Shown piece by piece: positions 1 to 11,854 of a stretch of 38,879 nucleotides of DNA. Numbering within the stretch: position 1 is the first letter of the stretch; every line of letters starts with the position of its first letter. The notes beneath the pieces were generated by a model. The model searched no databases and was not told the origin of the DNA. It saw nothing but the letters and a program-made list of their open reading frames with translations. Source of the DNA: Planctomycetales bacterium (GTDB taxonomy: Bacteria; Planctomycetota; Planctomycetia; Pirellulales; Pirellulaceae); the NCBI GenBank assembly GCA_020427005.1, contig JAGQOY010000048.1:1-38879 (forward strand), written 5' to 3'. The translations under genes and the position numbers were made by a program.

Positions 1-2
1 CA

Positions 3-122
3 GTTGAACGGTATTCCAAGTATCGCCCGCACGTAAATGCACATATTCTGATGCTGGACGAAGCCGCAATCAACAGCGAAGGAATTGAAAATATTGCTTG
101 GCTATTGAATGGTCATCCGTGA
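3..122 (+). CDS. 3' end of an unidentified protein (partial)
   Basis: An open frame enters from the left edge and stops with TGA at 120-122, giving 39 residues that end in NIAWLLNGHP. I do not recognise the family. The composition is protein-like (a hydrophobic ILML stretch, then an acidic amphipathic tail), but 39 codons without a stop can occur by chance. It is a plausible C-terminus of a plus-strand gene, convergent with the minus-strand gene that ends at 515. Sequence to the left of the window would settle it. Confidence 0.4.
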   Translation, partial: VERYSKYRPHVNAHILMLDEAAINSEGIENIAWLLNGHP

Positions 123-514
123 TCTGCATTCGCCGATTCGATCTACAAAAATTGAAATTTCAGCAAGGAATTGGGGAGTGTGAAAATGGTGGAGTGGTCA
201 ATGTGTTGCATAAGTTAGTTCAATTCGAAAAATCTTGTGGGCAAAGGCTCCGAACAACCTAACACAGACACTGTGTCCACGGAGTGTACTCTTTTCAAAC
301 CTCAACTTAACTGCCTGGCCGCACACGGTGGCTGAGGATACCGAGCAAGAAATATAGTCTTGCACAGTGTTTCTCAGATGTCTCAGTATTTTCAAACCCT
401 GTGAATTGGAACTTCCCATTTTCTCGGAATAGCAATAGCCTTTTGGGGAATTCCATATTGTGCTGGCGACATAAACTTGACCTGTTTAAGCAATTTGTGT
501 GGCCTTCTTGGAAT
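123..514. other. Non-coding gap
   Basis: No convincing gene; the short open frames here overlap one another on both strands and look random. The only structure I see is a small hairpin, ACACAG-aca-CTGTGT at 262-276, enclosed by CTCCG (248-252) and CGGAG (280-284). It lies about 230 bases beyond the stop of the minus-strand gene and has no clear U-run, so I do not call it a terminator. Confidence 0.4.
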
Positions 515-1576
515 TTATTCACTGTTTTTTGCAATGTGGTCACCAGTAAGCAATGCCTCTTGGTCTTCCAGGGAAATGATTACCGCTTGTGACACATCAG
601 ACTCACATTTTGCAATTCTGAGTTTCCCAATTCGCTTTTGGTTCCTAGAAACGACGACAATGTCTCCGCACTTCAGCCCATCGTCGCTGCCGACGCTGAT
701 TTCGACAACCACACTCCCTGGCTCATTGAGCTGCATGATGACTCCTTCAGCTGGAGCCGCGAAGCGTACTTGATGAGACTCCGCTCCCCGAGTCAATCCG
801 TTATCGAGCGTGACATTCTCTGCAGTCTGGCTATCGAAGAACGTCTCGTGACGAGCGATGAAGTGATTGACGGATTCCAGCTCCTTTTCGATCAATTTTA
901 GGACCGCGCCAAGCGTTATGAGCCTTGATTGGAGTGTAAGGCGATCTTCTCCGATTGACTCTTCGGCACTGAGCGAGACCTGTGCCATTTGACGCAATAT
1001 ATTGGCGTGCCGCTCCTGAATCTCCATCTTGATTGCCTGTAACGATGAACCCCCGAGGTCTTGCAATTCAATGGCTCGAATTGCGAGATCTTTCCGAATG
1101 GCAGCTCTGGCTGTTTTAGGTCCGACTACGATCAGGGCGTTGTCTTCTACCGAAGCGATGCAGCCCAGGATTCGCGGGTTATGATTTGAGTTATAGTGGA
1201 TGAAGAAGTCCGCTGCATCAGCATGCGAAATCCGTCCTGCCAGCCAACTGAAGGAATGGCGTTTGAAATCGCCGGTGGTCGATCGTGTCGGTTCAACGGA
1301 GTTCTCATGTCTGGTTGCTACGGATTCTTCAAGGGCGTGCCATGTATGCACTTCATCCTCAGTATTCAATTGCTCAATCGGCACGAACACCGGCTCTCTG
1401 GCCTTGTCGGCTGATCGCAGGAGCAACCATGATTTCCCTGTGGTGATGTTCACCAGTACGACCGAATCCCCGGCACTGGCAACTGTGAACATTACGGCTG
1501 GCGGCGGAGCCTGAGCTGATATGACTGAGGCAACAGATGTCAGGCATGCGAACGCCAGAATGATCAGTTTTCTCAT
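515..1576 (-). CDS. Secreted hypothetical protein with helical core and C-terminal beta-barrel-like domain
   Basis: A 353-residue protein if started at the ATG at 1576, which has a GGAG ribosome site 7 bases upstream and begins a textbook signal peptide (MRKLIILAFACLTSVASVIS, cleavage near residue 21). An upstream in-frame start would bury this signal. Residues about 35-70 (GDSVVLVNITTGKSWLLLRS) are beta-rich. Residues about 160-250 are charged and helical, probably coiled coil. Residues about 285-347 (VVEISVGSDDGLKCGDIVVV, then IGKLRIAKCESD and LLTGDHI) resemble the small beta-barrel found at the end of many planctomycete envelope proteins. That family resemblance is from memory. The gene lies 245 bases downstream of the kinase gene on the same strand, so it could be a partner or target of that signalling unit; this is inference. 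No enzymatic motif is seen. Confidence 0.75.
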   Translation of the reverse strand: MRKLIILAFACLTSVASVISAQAPPPAVMFTVASAGDSVVLVNITTGKSWLLLRSADKAREPVFVPIEQLNTEDEVHTWHALEESVATRHENSVEPTRSTTGDFKRHSFSWLAGRISHADAADFFIHYNSNHNPRILGCIASVEDNALIVVGPKTARAAIRKDLAIRAIELQDLGGSSLQAIKMEIQERHANILRQMAQVSLSAEESIGEDRLTLQSRLITLGAVLKLIEKELESVNHFIARHETFFDSQTAENVTLDNGLTRGAESHQVRFAAPAEGVIMQLNEPGSVVVEISVGSDDGLKCGDIVVVSRNQKRIGKLRIAKCESDVSQAVIISLEDQEALLTGDHIAKNSE

Positions 1577-1821
1577 TGTGATTCTCCAGTAAATATGGGT
1601 GGAGTCGGTATCTGCGTCCCTCGGTACGAACTTGAGATGCTTTGTGTCGAGGGGGTCAATTGAACGCACTCGCCTAGTCTTCCCTCAGCATCTGTACGGT
1701 CCCGATTATGTCCTTTCCGCAGACGCGACGTAGAATCGAATTTTGCCTTGTCGATACTGTCGTTGAAGGAGTTCGTTATCGGGTGTCAGTGTCTCAGGCG
1801 ACCGGGCAGCATTGACGGCAA

Positions 1822-5909
<4,088 letters not shown>

Positions 5910-5913
<4 letters not shown>

Positions 5914-6518
5914 CTCACATCACTCCAGATATCGGAAACTTCTTCCAGCTTTTCCTTGAGGCGCTGCATCACACGATACCGCGCTATATACACTGCTCCG
6001 GTAGTCCTTTCGTGAACTTTTGCGACTTCCTTGACCGAGGTTTGTTCCACCGTCGACTCCCAGAACATGGACCAAGTCGCCGCAGTGAACTCAGGTCGAA
6101 TCTCATCAGCTGCCCAGCGAAATGCTTCGAGCCGACTTTCGATAATCAACTCGCATGTCGCATCCACCTCGGGCTGCGGGATCGAGTTCAGTTGTTCCCG
6201 TACCTCACTTGCACCGGTTGCCAGATCCGGCTTACGGCGAGTGATGGCTTTGACGATTTCGTTTCGCGCGATGCGATACAGCCAAGCTCGAAATGGTGGC
6301 ATTCCTTCCGCAGGCTCCCAACCTTCGACAGCCCTAGAAATCGACGCGAAGACCTTCTGAGCCAGGTCATCCGCATCGGCATCTTGCAATCCTCGACTGC
6401 GTGCTAGCCGGAACACAACGGGCCGATAGATGGCAAGAAAGGCCGACCACGCAGCCCCATCTGCAGGGTCTTTCACCCGCAAAATCAGACTCTCGCTAGT
6501 TTCCGGCCAATCCTTCAT
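5910..6518 (-). CDS. ECF-type RNA polymerase sigma factor
   Basis: A 202-residue sigma-70-family ECF factor. Region 2 spans about residues 20-95 (YRPVVFRLARSRGLQDADADDLAQKVF, then FRAWLYRIARNEI, the typical -10-recognition and core-binding segment). Region 4 spans about 145-196, with helix-turn-helix character around TSVKEVAKVHERTTGAVYIARYRVMQRLKEKL. There is no extra C-terminal domain. The start is supported by GGAGGAATC directly before the ATG. It is the first gene of the pair with the kinase, overlapping it by 4 bases. ECF factors paired with Ser/Thr kinases are known as a planctomycete speciality, and this pair fits; its regulon cannot be read from this window. The divergent 740-base non-coding gap upstream should hold its promoter. 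Confidence 0.93.
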
Positions 6519-7258
6519 GATTCCTCCACAGGAGAATCATCCACGATTGGCAAAAATCTTTCATTGATTCACTGAAATTCTTGTTTGGTAACATCCGAGT
6601 CAGCCGCCAAACCGCCAATGTGCAAGGTCACAAGAGTTCGCCTGTTGCCGGTTAACACATAAAAGTCACTCGGAGAAAAGTCGCATTGCCTCGGCCAAAG
6701 AGTTTCCGGCTCGCACAATTCTACCAACATTGTTACTTATTTTGATTGCCGGATAAGTAATCGAGCCGGCAATGTGGATGCACTGTCGCCCGCTTCAAAA
6801 GCTTTTTCGGCGAGGTTTTTTACAAGGCCAAATGCAATTTGCCCTATCTCAAGTGAGTCTCTGAGGTAGCTGGGGTAAAGAGTCCGTAGGTGCCTTATCC
6901 GGATCGTACCTTCTCAGGTTGGCCCAAGTTGGGAATTTCGCGAGCAATGCGAGCAGGCTCCTCAACTTTTCTGCCCAGTCAATATATTGATTTAACTTCC
7001 AACGAGCATCGCTTCCACTGCAGATGCTCGACGCTCTTGTTCTGCACGTTGGCAAATCCGCCCTATCGCCAAAACACTCGATTGGAACAAGCAGAGGCAA
7101 ATGTGGCGGGAACTGAAGAAGGCAATCACGCTGTCGAGCTAGCTGAATTATCGGGTTTTACATCGGTGCCTGGCTGCTGGCGCCGATTTCCGTGTGGAGT
7201 TAGCTGCCCTAAATTCGTATGATTGGGAAAATACCTTCAAAAACAGGAGACATGCCAA
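6519..7258. other. Long non-coding gap between the sigma factor and the small protein/HNH pair
   Basis: About 740 bases with no convincing gene. The two longest open frames (6849-7100 minus, 6890-7222 plus) overlap each other and have compositions unlike real proteins. The gap contains the nested inverted repeats at 6706-6773, listed separately. It separates divergent genes, so it must contain promoters in both directions, but I could not pick a convincing -35/-10 pair. Confidence 0.5.
6706..6773. repeat. Nested inverted repeats with two competing folds
   Basis: Outer arms CCGGCTCG (6706-6713) and CGAGCCGG (6762-6769) match perfectly. Inside them TTACTTAT (6733-6740) and ATAAGTAA (6753-6760) match perfectly. 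A third perfect 8-bp pair, ATTGCCGG (6745-6752) with CCGGCAAT (6766-6773), uses the loop of the inner hairpin plus part of the outer arm, so it cannot form together with the outer stem. Could be a regulatory RNA leader, a DNA operator or a degenerate mobile repeat. All pairs are Watson-Crick, so strand is not indicated. Confidence 0.5.
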
Positions 7259-7489
7259 ATGCCAGATGAAGTGAGCCTGATGGTTACGCCTGAGGGATTG
7301 ATAGCATTAGCCGACATGGCGTTGGCACCTAAGAGCCAATCTCGGTTGGACGAGCTGCTGGCGAAGAATGTCGAAGGGAAGCTCTCGGCCGAGGATACCA
7401 AGGAACTCGACCTTCTGCTAACCCAAGTTGACGAACTCAATCTCGTGAAAGCCCGTGCGGCCGCTACCCTGCATGGAATCAAGAATTAG
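7259..7489 (+). CDS. Small acidic helical protein, partner of HNH nuclease
   Basis: A 76-residue protein started at the ATG at 7259, preceded by AGGAG nine bases upstream; an in-frame TTG at 7223 is possible but lacks a ribosome site. The sequence (MPDEVSLMVTPEGLIALADM, then SQSRLDELLAKNVEGKLSAEDTKELDLLLTQVDEL) is helical and acidic, with no signal peptide or membrane segment. Only 8 bases separate it from the HNH gene, so they are almost certainly cotranscribed. I recall similar small proteins sitting directly before this HNH family in cyanobacteria and planctomycetes. Function unknown; a partner, inhibitor or antitoxin-like role for the nuclease is a guess from the arrangement. Confidence 0.8.
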   Translation: MPDEVSLMVTPEGLIALADMALAPKSQSRLDELLAKNVEGKLSAEDTKELDLLLTQVDELNLVKARAAATLHGIKN

Positions 7490-7497
7490 GAATTGCC

Positions 7498-7917
7498 TTG
7501 AGCGTCTACATTCCTGCCGAGCTCAGGCGACGTGTTCGTGCCCACTTCTTGCAGCGCTGTGCCTATTGCCAGACGAGCGAAGGGCTTACGGTTGTCACTT
7601 TTGAATTCGAACATATACAACCGTTATCGCATGGTGGCCAAACTGACTTCGAAAACCTTTGTCTGGCTTGTCCTACCTGCAATCGACACAAAGCCAATCG
7701 TGTCATTGGGCTCACCGATGAAGGAATCGAAACGCGATTGTTCCACCCTCAGCGCGACAGTTGGCTTGCACACTTTGATTGGTCAGTGAACAGTACGGTG
7801 ATTGTCGGGTTGACTGAAGTAGGCGTCGCTACGGTCAACCTTTTGCGCATGAATCGACCGCAATTAGTTGAGGTGCGTTCGCTTTGGGGCATCGTTGGGA
7901 AGCACCCACCGAATTGA
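7498..7917 (+). CDS. HNH endonuclease family protein
   Basis: A 139-residue compact HNH nuclease starting at TTG 7498 (AGGA seven bases upstream; no in-frame ATG precedes the conserved MSVYIPAELRRRV start typical of the family). The zinc-binding pairs are C21-x2-C24 and C58-x2-C61. The ββα-metal core is E38-H39 ... N53 ... N62-x-H64, with the HGG turn after the first histidine. The C-terminal part (RDSWLAHFDWSVNSTVIVGLTEVGVATVNLL) matches the usual tail of this single-domain family. HNH proteins cut or nick nucleic acid with a divalent metal; the target of this family is not established. No restriction methylase or phage gene is nearby, so a restriction role is not supported. Confidence 0.9.
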   Translation: MSVYIPAELRRRVRAHFLQRCAYCQTSEGLTVVTFEFEHIQPLSHGGQTDFENLCLACPTCNRHKANRVIGLTDEGIETRLFHPQRDSWLAHFDWSVNSTVIVGLTEVGVATVNLLRMNRPQLVEVRSLWGIVGKHPPN

Positions 7918-8303
7918 GCCGGCCGTCCCTTTGTTTGAGCGCCTCAATCGGACGAGCGATTCTCCTTCTGGACGTTGACGGCCAGATCCGATTCTGGCCC
8001 TGCTGTTAACCCTGCGGTCGAGTAGTTTGAGGTCCGGTTCGGTGGGGCGGAAGCAAACGGCGTTGTAACAAGCAACCCCTTATCAACTAGAGAGCGCGAT
8101 AGTTCGCGGTCGAAAATACCGTTTGGACGGAAGCAACATTCGGAAAATTTCCCCTCGGTAAGAAAAGCGAAAGCGCGGCCAAACAGGACCAGAAAATCAA
8201 AAACGTCCAAAACACTGGGGATTTCAGCGATCGATGCGTCGCAACAGAAGCTCTCTCAATCCGCGAACTGGCGTGTTGCCTAAAGTTCGCAGGATGAGAC
8301 GAG
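7918..8303. other. Non-coding gap between HNH gene and tRNA
   Basis: No credible gene. It contains a short perfect hairpin GGCCAG/CTGGCC at 7980-7999 without a U-run (possible end of the HNH transcript) and the tRNA terminator-like hairpin at 8263-8290. No integrase or direct repeat of the tRNA 3' end was seen, so nothing suggests an integrated element here. Confidence 0.4.
8263..8290 (-). terminator. Hairpin downstream of tRNA-Arg
   Basis: GCGAACT (8263-8269) pairs perfectly with AGTTCGC (8284-8290), extended inside by GGC/GCC around a GTGTT loop. In the minus direction it begins 13 bases after the tRNA 3' end, the usual place for a transcription terminator, but there is no long U-run after it, so it may be a processing or stability hairpin instead. 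Confidence 0.45.
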
Positions 8304-8377
<74 letters not shown>

Positions 8378-8751
8378 AAAATAATAGCTGGGAGTGAAAT
8401 TGGGAGGATTAGGCTGGAGGATGAGTCAATAATTTACGTCTCAATTATCTGAGCCAGTCGTCCTGCTCGAGCAGCTATTTTGTACCAAGTACAGGCTTTC
8501 GACAACGGGTGTTCAAACCGTTTTTGTCTATGTAGATTCAGCGGTCGGAAATACATCGTCCTCGCATACTAGGGATTCTTGGAGTTGGGGGGCCGATTGA
8601 CACACAAAACATTGCTGTCTGCCCTAATATCCAAGGTCCACTGGCGTAGACGGTCTGGATTGTGGTTTTTTTGGTTAACGACTGAATGCTCAACTGAATC
8701 CTCGTTTTGGGACCCCTAGTTCTTAGGGTCCTCTGTAAGAAAAGCCAAATA
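8378..8751 (+). promoter_or_regulatory. Hairpin-rich leader upstream of pyrF
   Basis: No gene in this stretch. Two hairpins precede pyrF. The first pairs CCAAGGTCCA (8631-8640) with TGGATTGTGG (8656-8665; 9 of 10 positions pair, two as G-U) and runs directly into seven Ts (8666-8672), so it looks like an intrinsic terminator on the plus strand. The second pairs GGAC-CCTA with TAGG-GTCC at 8710-8731, ending 20 bases before the pyrF ATG. A TTGACA lies at 8597-8602, but the nearest TAATAT (8625-8630) is 22 bases away, too far for a standard promoter. An attenuation role is possible but unproven. Confidence 0.4.
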
Positions 8752-9657
8752 ATGAAGAATGATCAGGCCTCATTTTCCGTGCAGTTGCGTTCGGCCATTC
8801 TGTCAAAACGATCGGCTGTTTGTGTGGGACTGGACCCACGCTGGAGTAGCCTGCCGTCGAACATTCGAGGTGAAATTGAACACCAAAACCGTAGGGCAGT
8901 GGCTCAAGCAACTGCCAAGTTTTGTTGTGAAGTTGTGGATGCGGTTGAAGCCTTTACACCAATCATAAAACCTCAGGCTGCTTTCTTTGAACAGTTAGGA
9001 CCGGAGGGCATGCAAGCATTGGCAAGTGTCATTCAACATTGTAGGAAACGTAGTGTTCTGGTGCTGTTGGATGGAAAACGAGGCGATATTGGCAGTACGG
9101 CCGAGGCATATGCGGATGCTTATTTGGGAGTCGAAAGTGCTTGGGGATGCGACGCGCTTACGATTAACCCTTTCCTGGGAGAGGATACACTTGAGCCCTT
9201 CTTGCGAGTTGCCAATGATCGCTCGGCAGGACTGTTCGTGCTAGTTAAAACATCGAATCCGGGAAGCGGCTTTTTGCAAGACAAGCAAATTGACGGCGAA
9301 TTCATTTACGAGTCGTTGGCGGATCTTGTACAGAGTTTTGCTAAACCGACCATTAAACAAGGTTATGGCAGTGTCGGTGCCGTGGTTGGGGCTACATATC
9401 CCGAACAGCTGTCCTCGCTACGAAAGCGAATGCCGAATGCTTGGATATTAATTCCTGGTTACGGCGCGCAGGGAGGGACGGCGGCGGATGTTGCATACGG
9501 CTTTGATGAAGAAGGATTAGGTGCAATCGTAAATAGTTCAAGAGGCATTATTTTTGCCTACCAATCATCAGAATATGCGGGGCGTGATTGGCAGCACGCT
9601 GTGGCTGAGGCAGCGAGGGATACTGCTAGGCAGATTTGGGAGGCCACTGGCCCCTGA
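8752..9657 (+). CDS. pyrF: Orotidine 5'-phosphate decarboxylase (type 2)
   Basis: A 301-residue enzyme that converts OMP to UMP, the last step of de novo pyrimidine synthesis, in the cytoplasm. The active-site motif is L106-D107-x-K109-R110-x-D112 followed by IGSTAEAYA, the signature of the longer type-2 family. Other family landmarks are VGLDPRW (25-31), IKPQAAFFE (72-80), ALTINPFLGEDTLEPF, LVKTSNPGSGFLQ, GAVVGATYP and the phosphate loop IPGYGAQGG. The usual DAKRGD is LDGKRGD here, a mild variation. The start at 8752 was chosen because the family begins close to the conserved FSVQLRSAI segment; the in-frame TTG at 8707 lies inside the leader hairpin. No strong ribosome site is visible. No other pyrimidine gene is adjacent, so it is expressed alone. 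Confidence 0.95.
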   Translation: MKNDQASFSVQLRSAILSKRSAVCVGLDPRWSSLPSNIRGEIEHQNRRAVAQATAKFCCEVVDAVEAFTPIIKPQAAFFEQLGPEGMQALASVIQHCRKRSVLVLLDGKRGDIGSTAEAYADAYLGVESAWGCDALTINPFLGEDTLEPFLRVANDRSAGLFVLVKTSNPGSGFLQDKQIDGEFIYESLADLVQSFAKPTIKQGYGSVGAVVGATYPEQLSSLRKRMPNAWILIPGYGAQGGTAADVAYGFDEEGLGAIVNSSRGIIFAYQSSEYAGRDWQHAVAEAARDTARQIWEATGP

Positions 9658-9980
9658 GGCGGTTGCGGTTGATATATACCCAGGGATTTGGGCTCACACC
9701 AGGTAGAATGGGTAAAATGTTTGCGATTGGCGGAGGGAACTTGAGGGAGCTTTTAGGGTTTTCGCAGTAAACAGTAATCTACGTTCAGCATAGCTACGTA
9801 AGGAGCGTCTGGTGAAAAAAACGCTTCCGTCAGGCTGATGTCCGTATATTGGGGGCATCGTTTGGTTCAGAAAAAACTGCAAATTTGAGTCTGACTTTGC
9901 ATTATCCCCCAGTTTGTCGATATGATTAATTAAGAATTGGTACTCGCGAAGTCAGGTGGCCAAACATTCAGGGGAGCAAA
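9658..9980 (+). promoter_or_regulatory. Intergenic region with candidate promoter for the following gene
   Basis: No gene seen. The best sigma-70-like promoter on the plus strand is TTGCAT (9897-9902), an 18-base spacer and TATGAT (9921-9926), placing the transcript start about 45 bases before the ATG at 9981. It matches consensus at 4 of 6 and 5 of 6 positions. A short CCCA/TGGG hairpin near 9680-9693 may end the pyrF transcript but lacks a U-run. Confidence 0.4.
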
Positions 9981-11615
9981 ATGCAGAATATTCGCAAGCA
10001 GGCAACTGTGGCACGGCGTCGCATGACGGTCGAACGGTTTTTGCGATTTCTACCCAAGACGATGGTATGGGGCGCTATTCTTGCTGCCGTCGGGGTGGGT
10101 TTACCCAAATTGGTATACATGGACATTTCGTACAGCGTTTGGTTTCTAGCGTGGACGGTCGGTGCAGTGGTACTCGCCTTGATCACCAATGTTTGCCTGA
10201 CGCTTCTGGGCAAACCTTCGTTGAGTGATGCAGCTGCAGAAGTTGATCGAAGGTTTGGACTAAGAGAACGGCTATCAAGTTCTCTATTACTAGGTAAACA
10301 TGATCGAGAAACCAACCTTGGTCAAGCTTTGATATCGGATGCTGAGCGCAGGGCTTCCACGATAGATGTGCGAGATAAATTTGGTTGGGGATTTCAACGT
10401 TCACTTTGGTATCCGGTGTTGCCGGCCCTACTGTGTTGTGTTTTGTGGTATGTACCCAATCGTGAAAAGGCGATTGATCCAACACAAGAGACTAAGATCG
10501 ACATCACTCAAGTAAAGAATTCCACTAAAGCGCTCTTGGAAGAAGTTAAGAAGAAACGCGAACAAGCTGAGCTGCATGGACTCAATGAAGCCGCAGATAT
10601 GTTCAAGAGTCTGGAGTCCAAATTGGCAGACTTGCAAAAGAACACCAAGTTGGATTCGAAGCAGTCGTTGGCTGAATTGAGCGACATCAAGGAACAGCTT
10701 GAGGAGCGACGGCAGGAACTTGGATCTGCAGATAGTTTGCAGAAGAGTCTAAAGAATCTCGAAAAATTTGAATCAGGCCCGGCTGACGATTTAGCAGATG
10801 CGCTCAAGAAAGGTGACTTTGAAGATGCTGAGGAGGCGGTGCAAAAGTTGCTTGAGAAGTTGGAAAGCGGCAAGTTAGATGCTGACGATATGCAGAAGCT
10901 GGCCAAACAGCTGTCGCAATTAGAAAAAAATCTGTCCGATGCAGCTTCTGCAAACGAGCAGGCCAAGCAAGCACTTAAGGACCAGATTGAACAAGCGCAA
11001 GCGGCTGGCGATATGCAGAAAGCCGCGCAGTTACAACGCAAATTAGAGATAGCGGAGTCCATGGCTGGGCAGATGGCTCAAATGCAGCAAATGGCGAATT
11101 CACTTAGTCAAGCTCAACAGAGTATGCAGCAAGGGAACATGCAAGCCACTCAGGAAGCCCTTGATCAACTTGCCAGTCAACTTCAGCAAATGAATGGCGC
11201 CAACAGTCAACTACAAGACTTGGATCAATTGCTGGACAGGTTAGCTCAAAGCAAATCGCAGATGGCTTGTTCCCAGTGCAATGGTATGGGATGTTCAAGC
11301 TGTATGGGGTCCATGTTGTCTCAGTTTCCGGGTAAGGGTATGGGAGAGGGAAAGGGGCAAGGTGAACGACCGGAAGAGGAAGGCGATGTTGACTTTTTTG
11401 ATTCACAAGTTCGTGACATGATGAAACTTGGAGAGACGATCAACGCTGGAAGCATTGGTGGTGAAAACCGCAAGGGAATCACGCGGAGCGAAGTCCAAAG
11501 TGCGGTTGTGGCGGCCATGGCGGATGAGCCAGAACCACTTGATGAAACTCCATTGCCTAAAGGTCCTCGTGAGCACGCAAGGGACTACTTTAATTCGGTA
11601 CGCGAAGGGCGTTGA
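9981..11615 (+). CDS. Membrane-anchored coiled-coil protein with four-cysteine cluster (DUF4175-like N-terminus)
   Basis: A 544-residue protein with ribosome site GGGGAG six bases before the ATG. It has hydrophobic segments at about 28-46, 52-76 and 141-158, then a long Lys/Glu/Gln-rich coiled coil (about 170-425). Between the second and third membrane segments, AAAEVDRRFGLRERLSSSLLL resembles the N-terminal repeat of DUF4175-type membrane proteins. After the coiled coil comes a zinc-knuckle-like C430-x2-C433-x4-C438-x2-C441, then Gly/Lys-rich linkers and a conserved-looking C-terminal tail (RSEVQSAVVAAM ... LPKGPREHARDYFNSVREGR). Such proteins are often mislabelled as SMC because of the coiled coil; there is no ATPase motif here. 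Function unknown, probably structural or scaffolding at the membrane. Transcription ends at the terminator just downstream. Confidence 0.85.
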   Translation: MQNIRKQATVARRRMTVERFLRFLPKTMVWGAILAAVGVGLPKLVYMDISYSVWFLAWTVGAVVLALITNVCLTLLGKPSLSDAAAEVDRRFGLRERLSSSLLLGKHDRETNLGQALISDAERRASTIDVRDKFGWGFQRSLWYPVLPALLCCVLWYVPNREKAIDPTQETKIDITQVKNSTKALLEEVKKKREQAELHGLNEAADMFKSLESKLADLQKNTKLDSKQSLAELSDIKEQLEERRQELGSADSLQKSLKNLEKFESGPADDLADALKKGDFEDAEEAVQKLLEKLESGKLDADDMQKLAKQLSQLEKNLSDAASANEQAKQALKDQIEQAQAAGDMQKAAQLQRKLEIAESMAGQMAQMQQMANSLSQAQQSMQQGNMQATQEALDQLASQLQQMNGANSQLQDLDQLLDRLAQSKSQMACSQCNGMGCSSCMGSMLSQFPGKGMGEGKGQGERPEEEGDVDFFDSQVRDMMKLGETINAGSIGGENRKGITRSEVQSAVVAAMADEPEPLDETPLPKGPREHARDYFNSVREGR

Positions 11616-11649
11616 AAATCCATCAACCTAAAATTCCCGGATTTCCAAT

Positions 11650-11682
11650 AGGGCGAGTGGGTAATTTCACTAGCCCTTTTTT
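11650..11682 (+). terminator. Rho-independent terminator
   Basis: AGGGC-G-AGTG (11650-11659) pairs with CACT-A-GCCCT (11668-11677) with one internal mismatch and an 8-base loop, followed by a run of Ts through 11682. It sits 35 bases after the stop of the coiled-coil membrane protein gene and is the clearest intrinsic terminator in the window. Confidence 0.85.
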
Positions 11683-11854
11683 CGTGCCTTGGGAAGAAAT
11701 AGTCTCAAATACTTGGCTTGCATCGGTCTCAGCCTTAGTATTGATTCAGGGGGAAATTTCAATACAAGGAAATTTATTGTGAGTACATTTTCAAAGTCTT
11801 ATTCGCTTTGACTATTAGCAATTGGAAAGGGGAAATGAACAACCTTTCCGATTG

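Noticed and set aside
6849..7222. Open frames of 83 and 110 codons on opposite strands in the large gap
   Set aside because: They overlap each other in antisense, lack ribosome sites and show no recognisable or protein-like composition.
9981..11615. A second SMC-type protein suggested by the coiled coil
   Set aside because: No Walker A, signature or Walker B motif, and three membrane segments are present.
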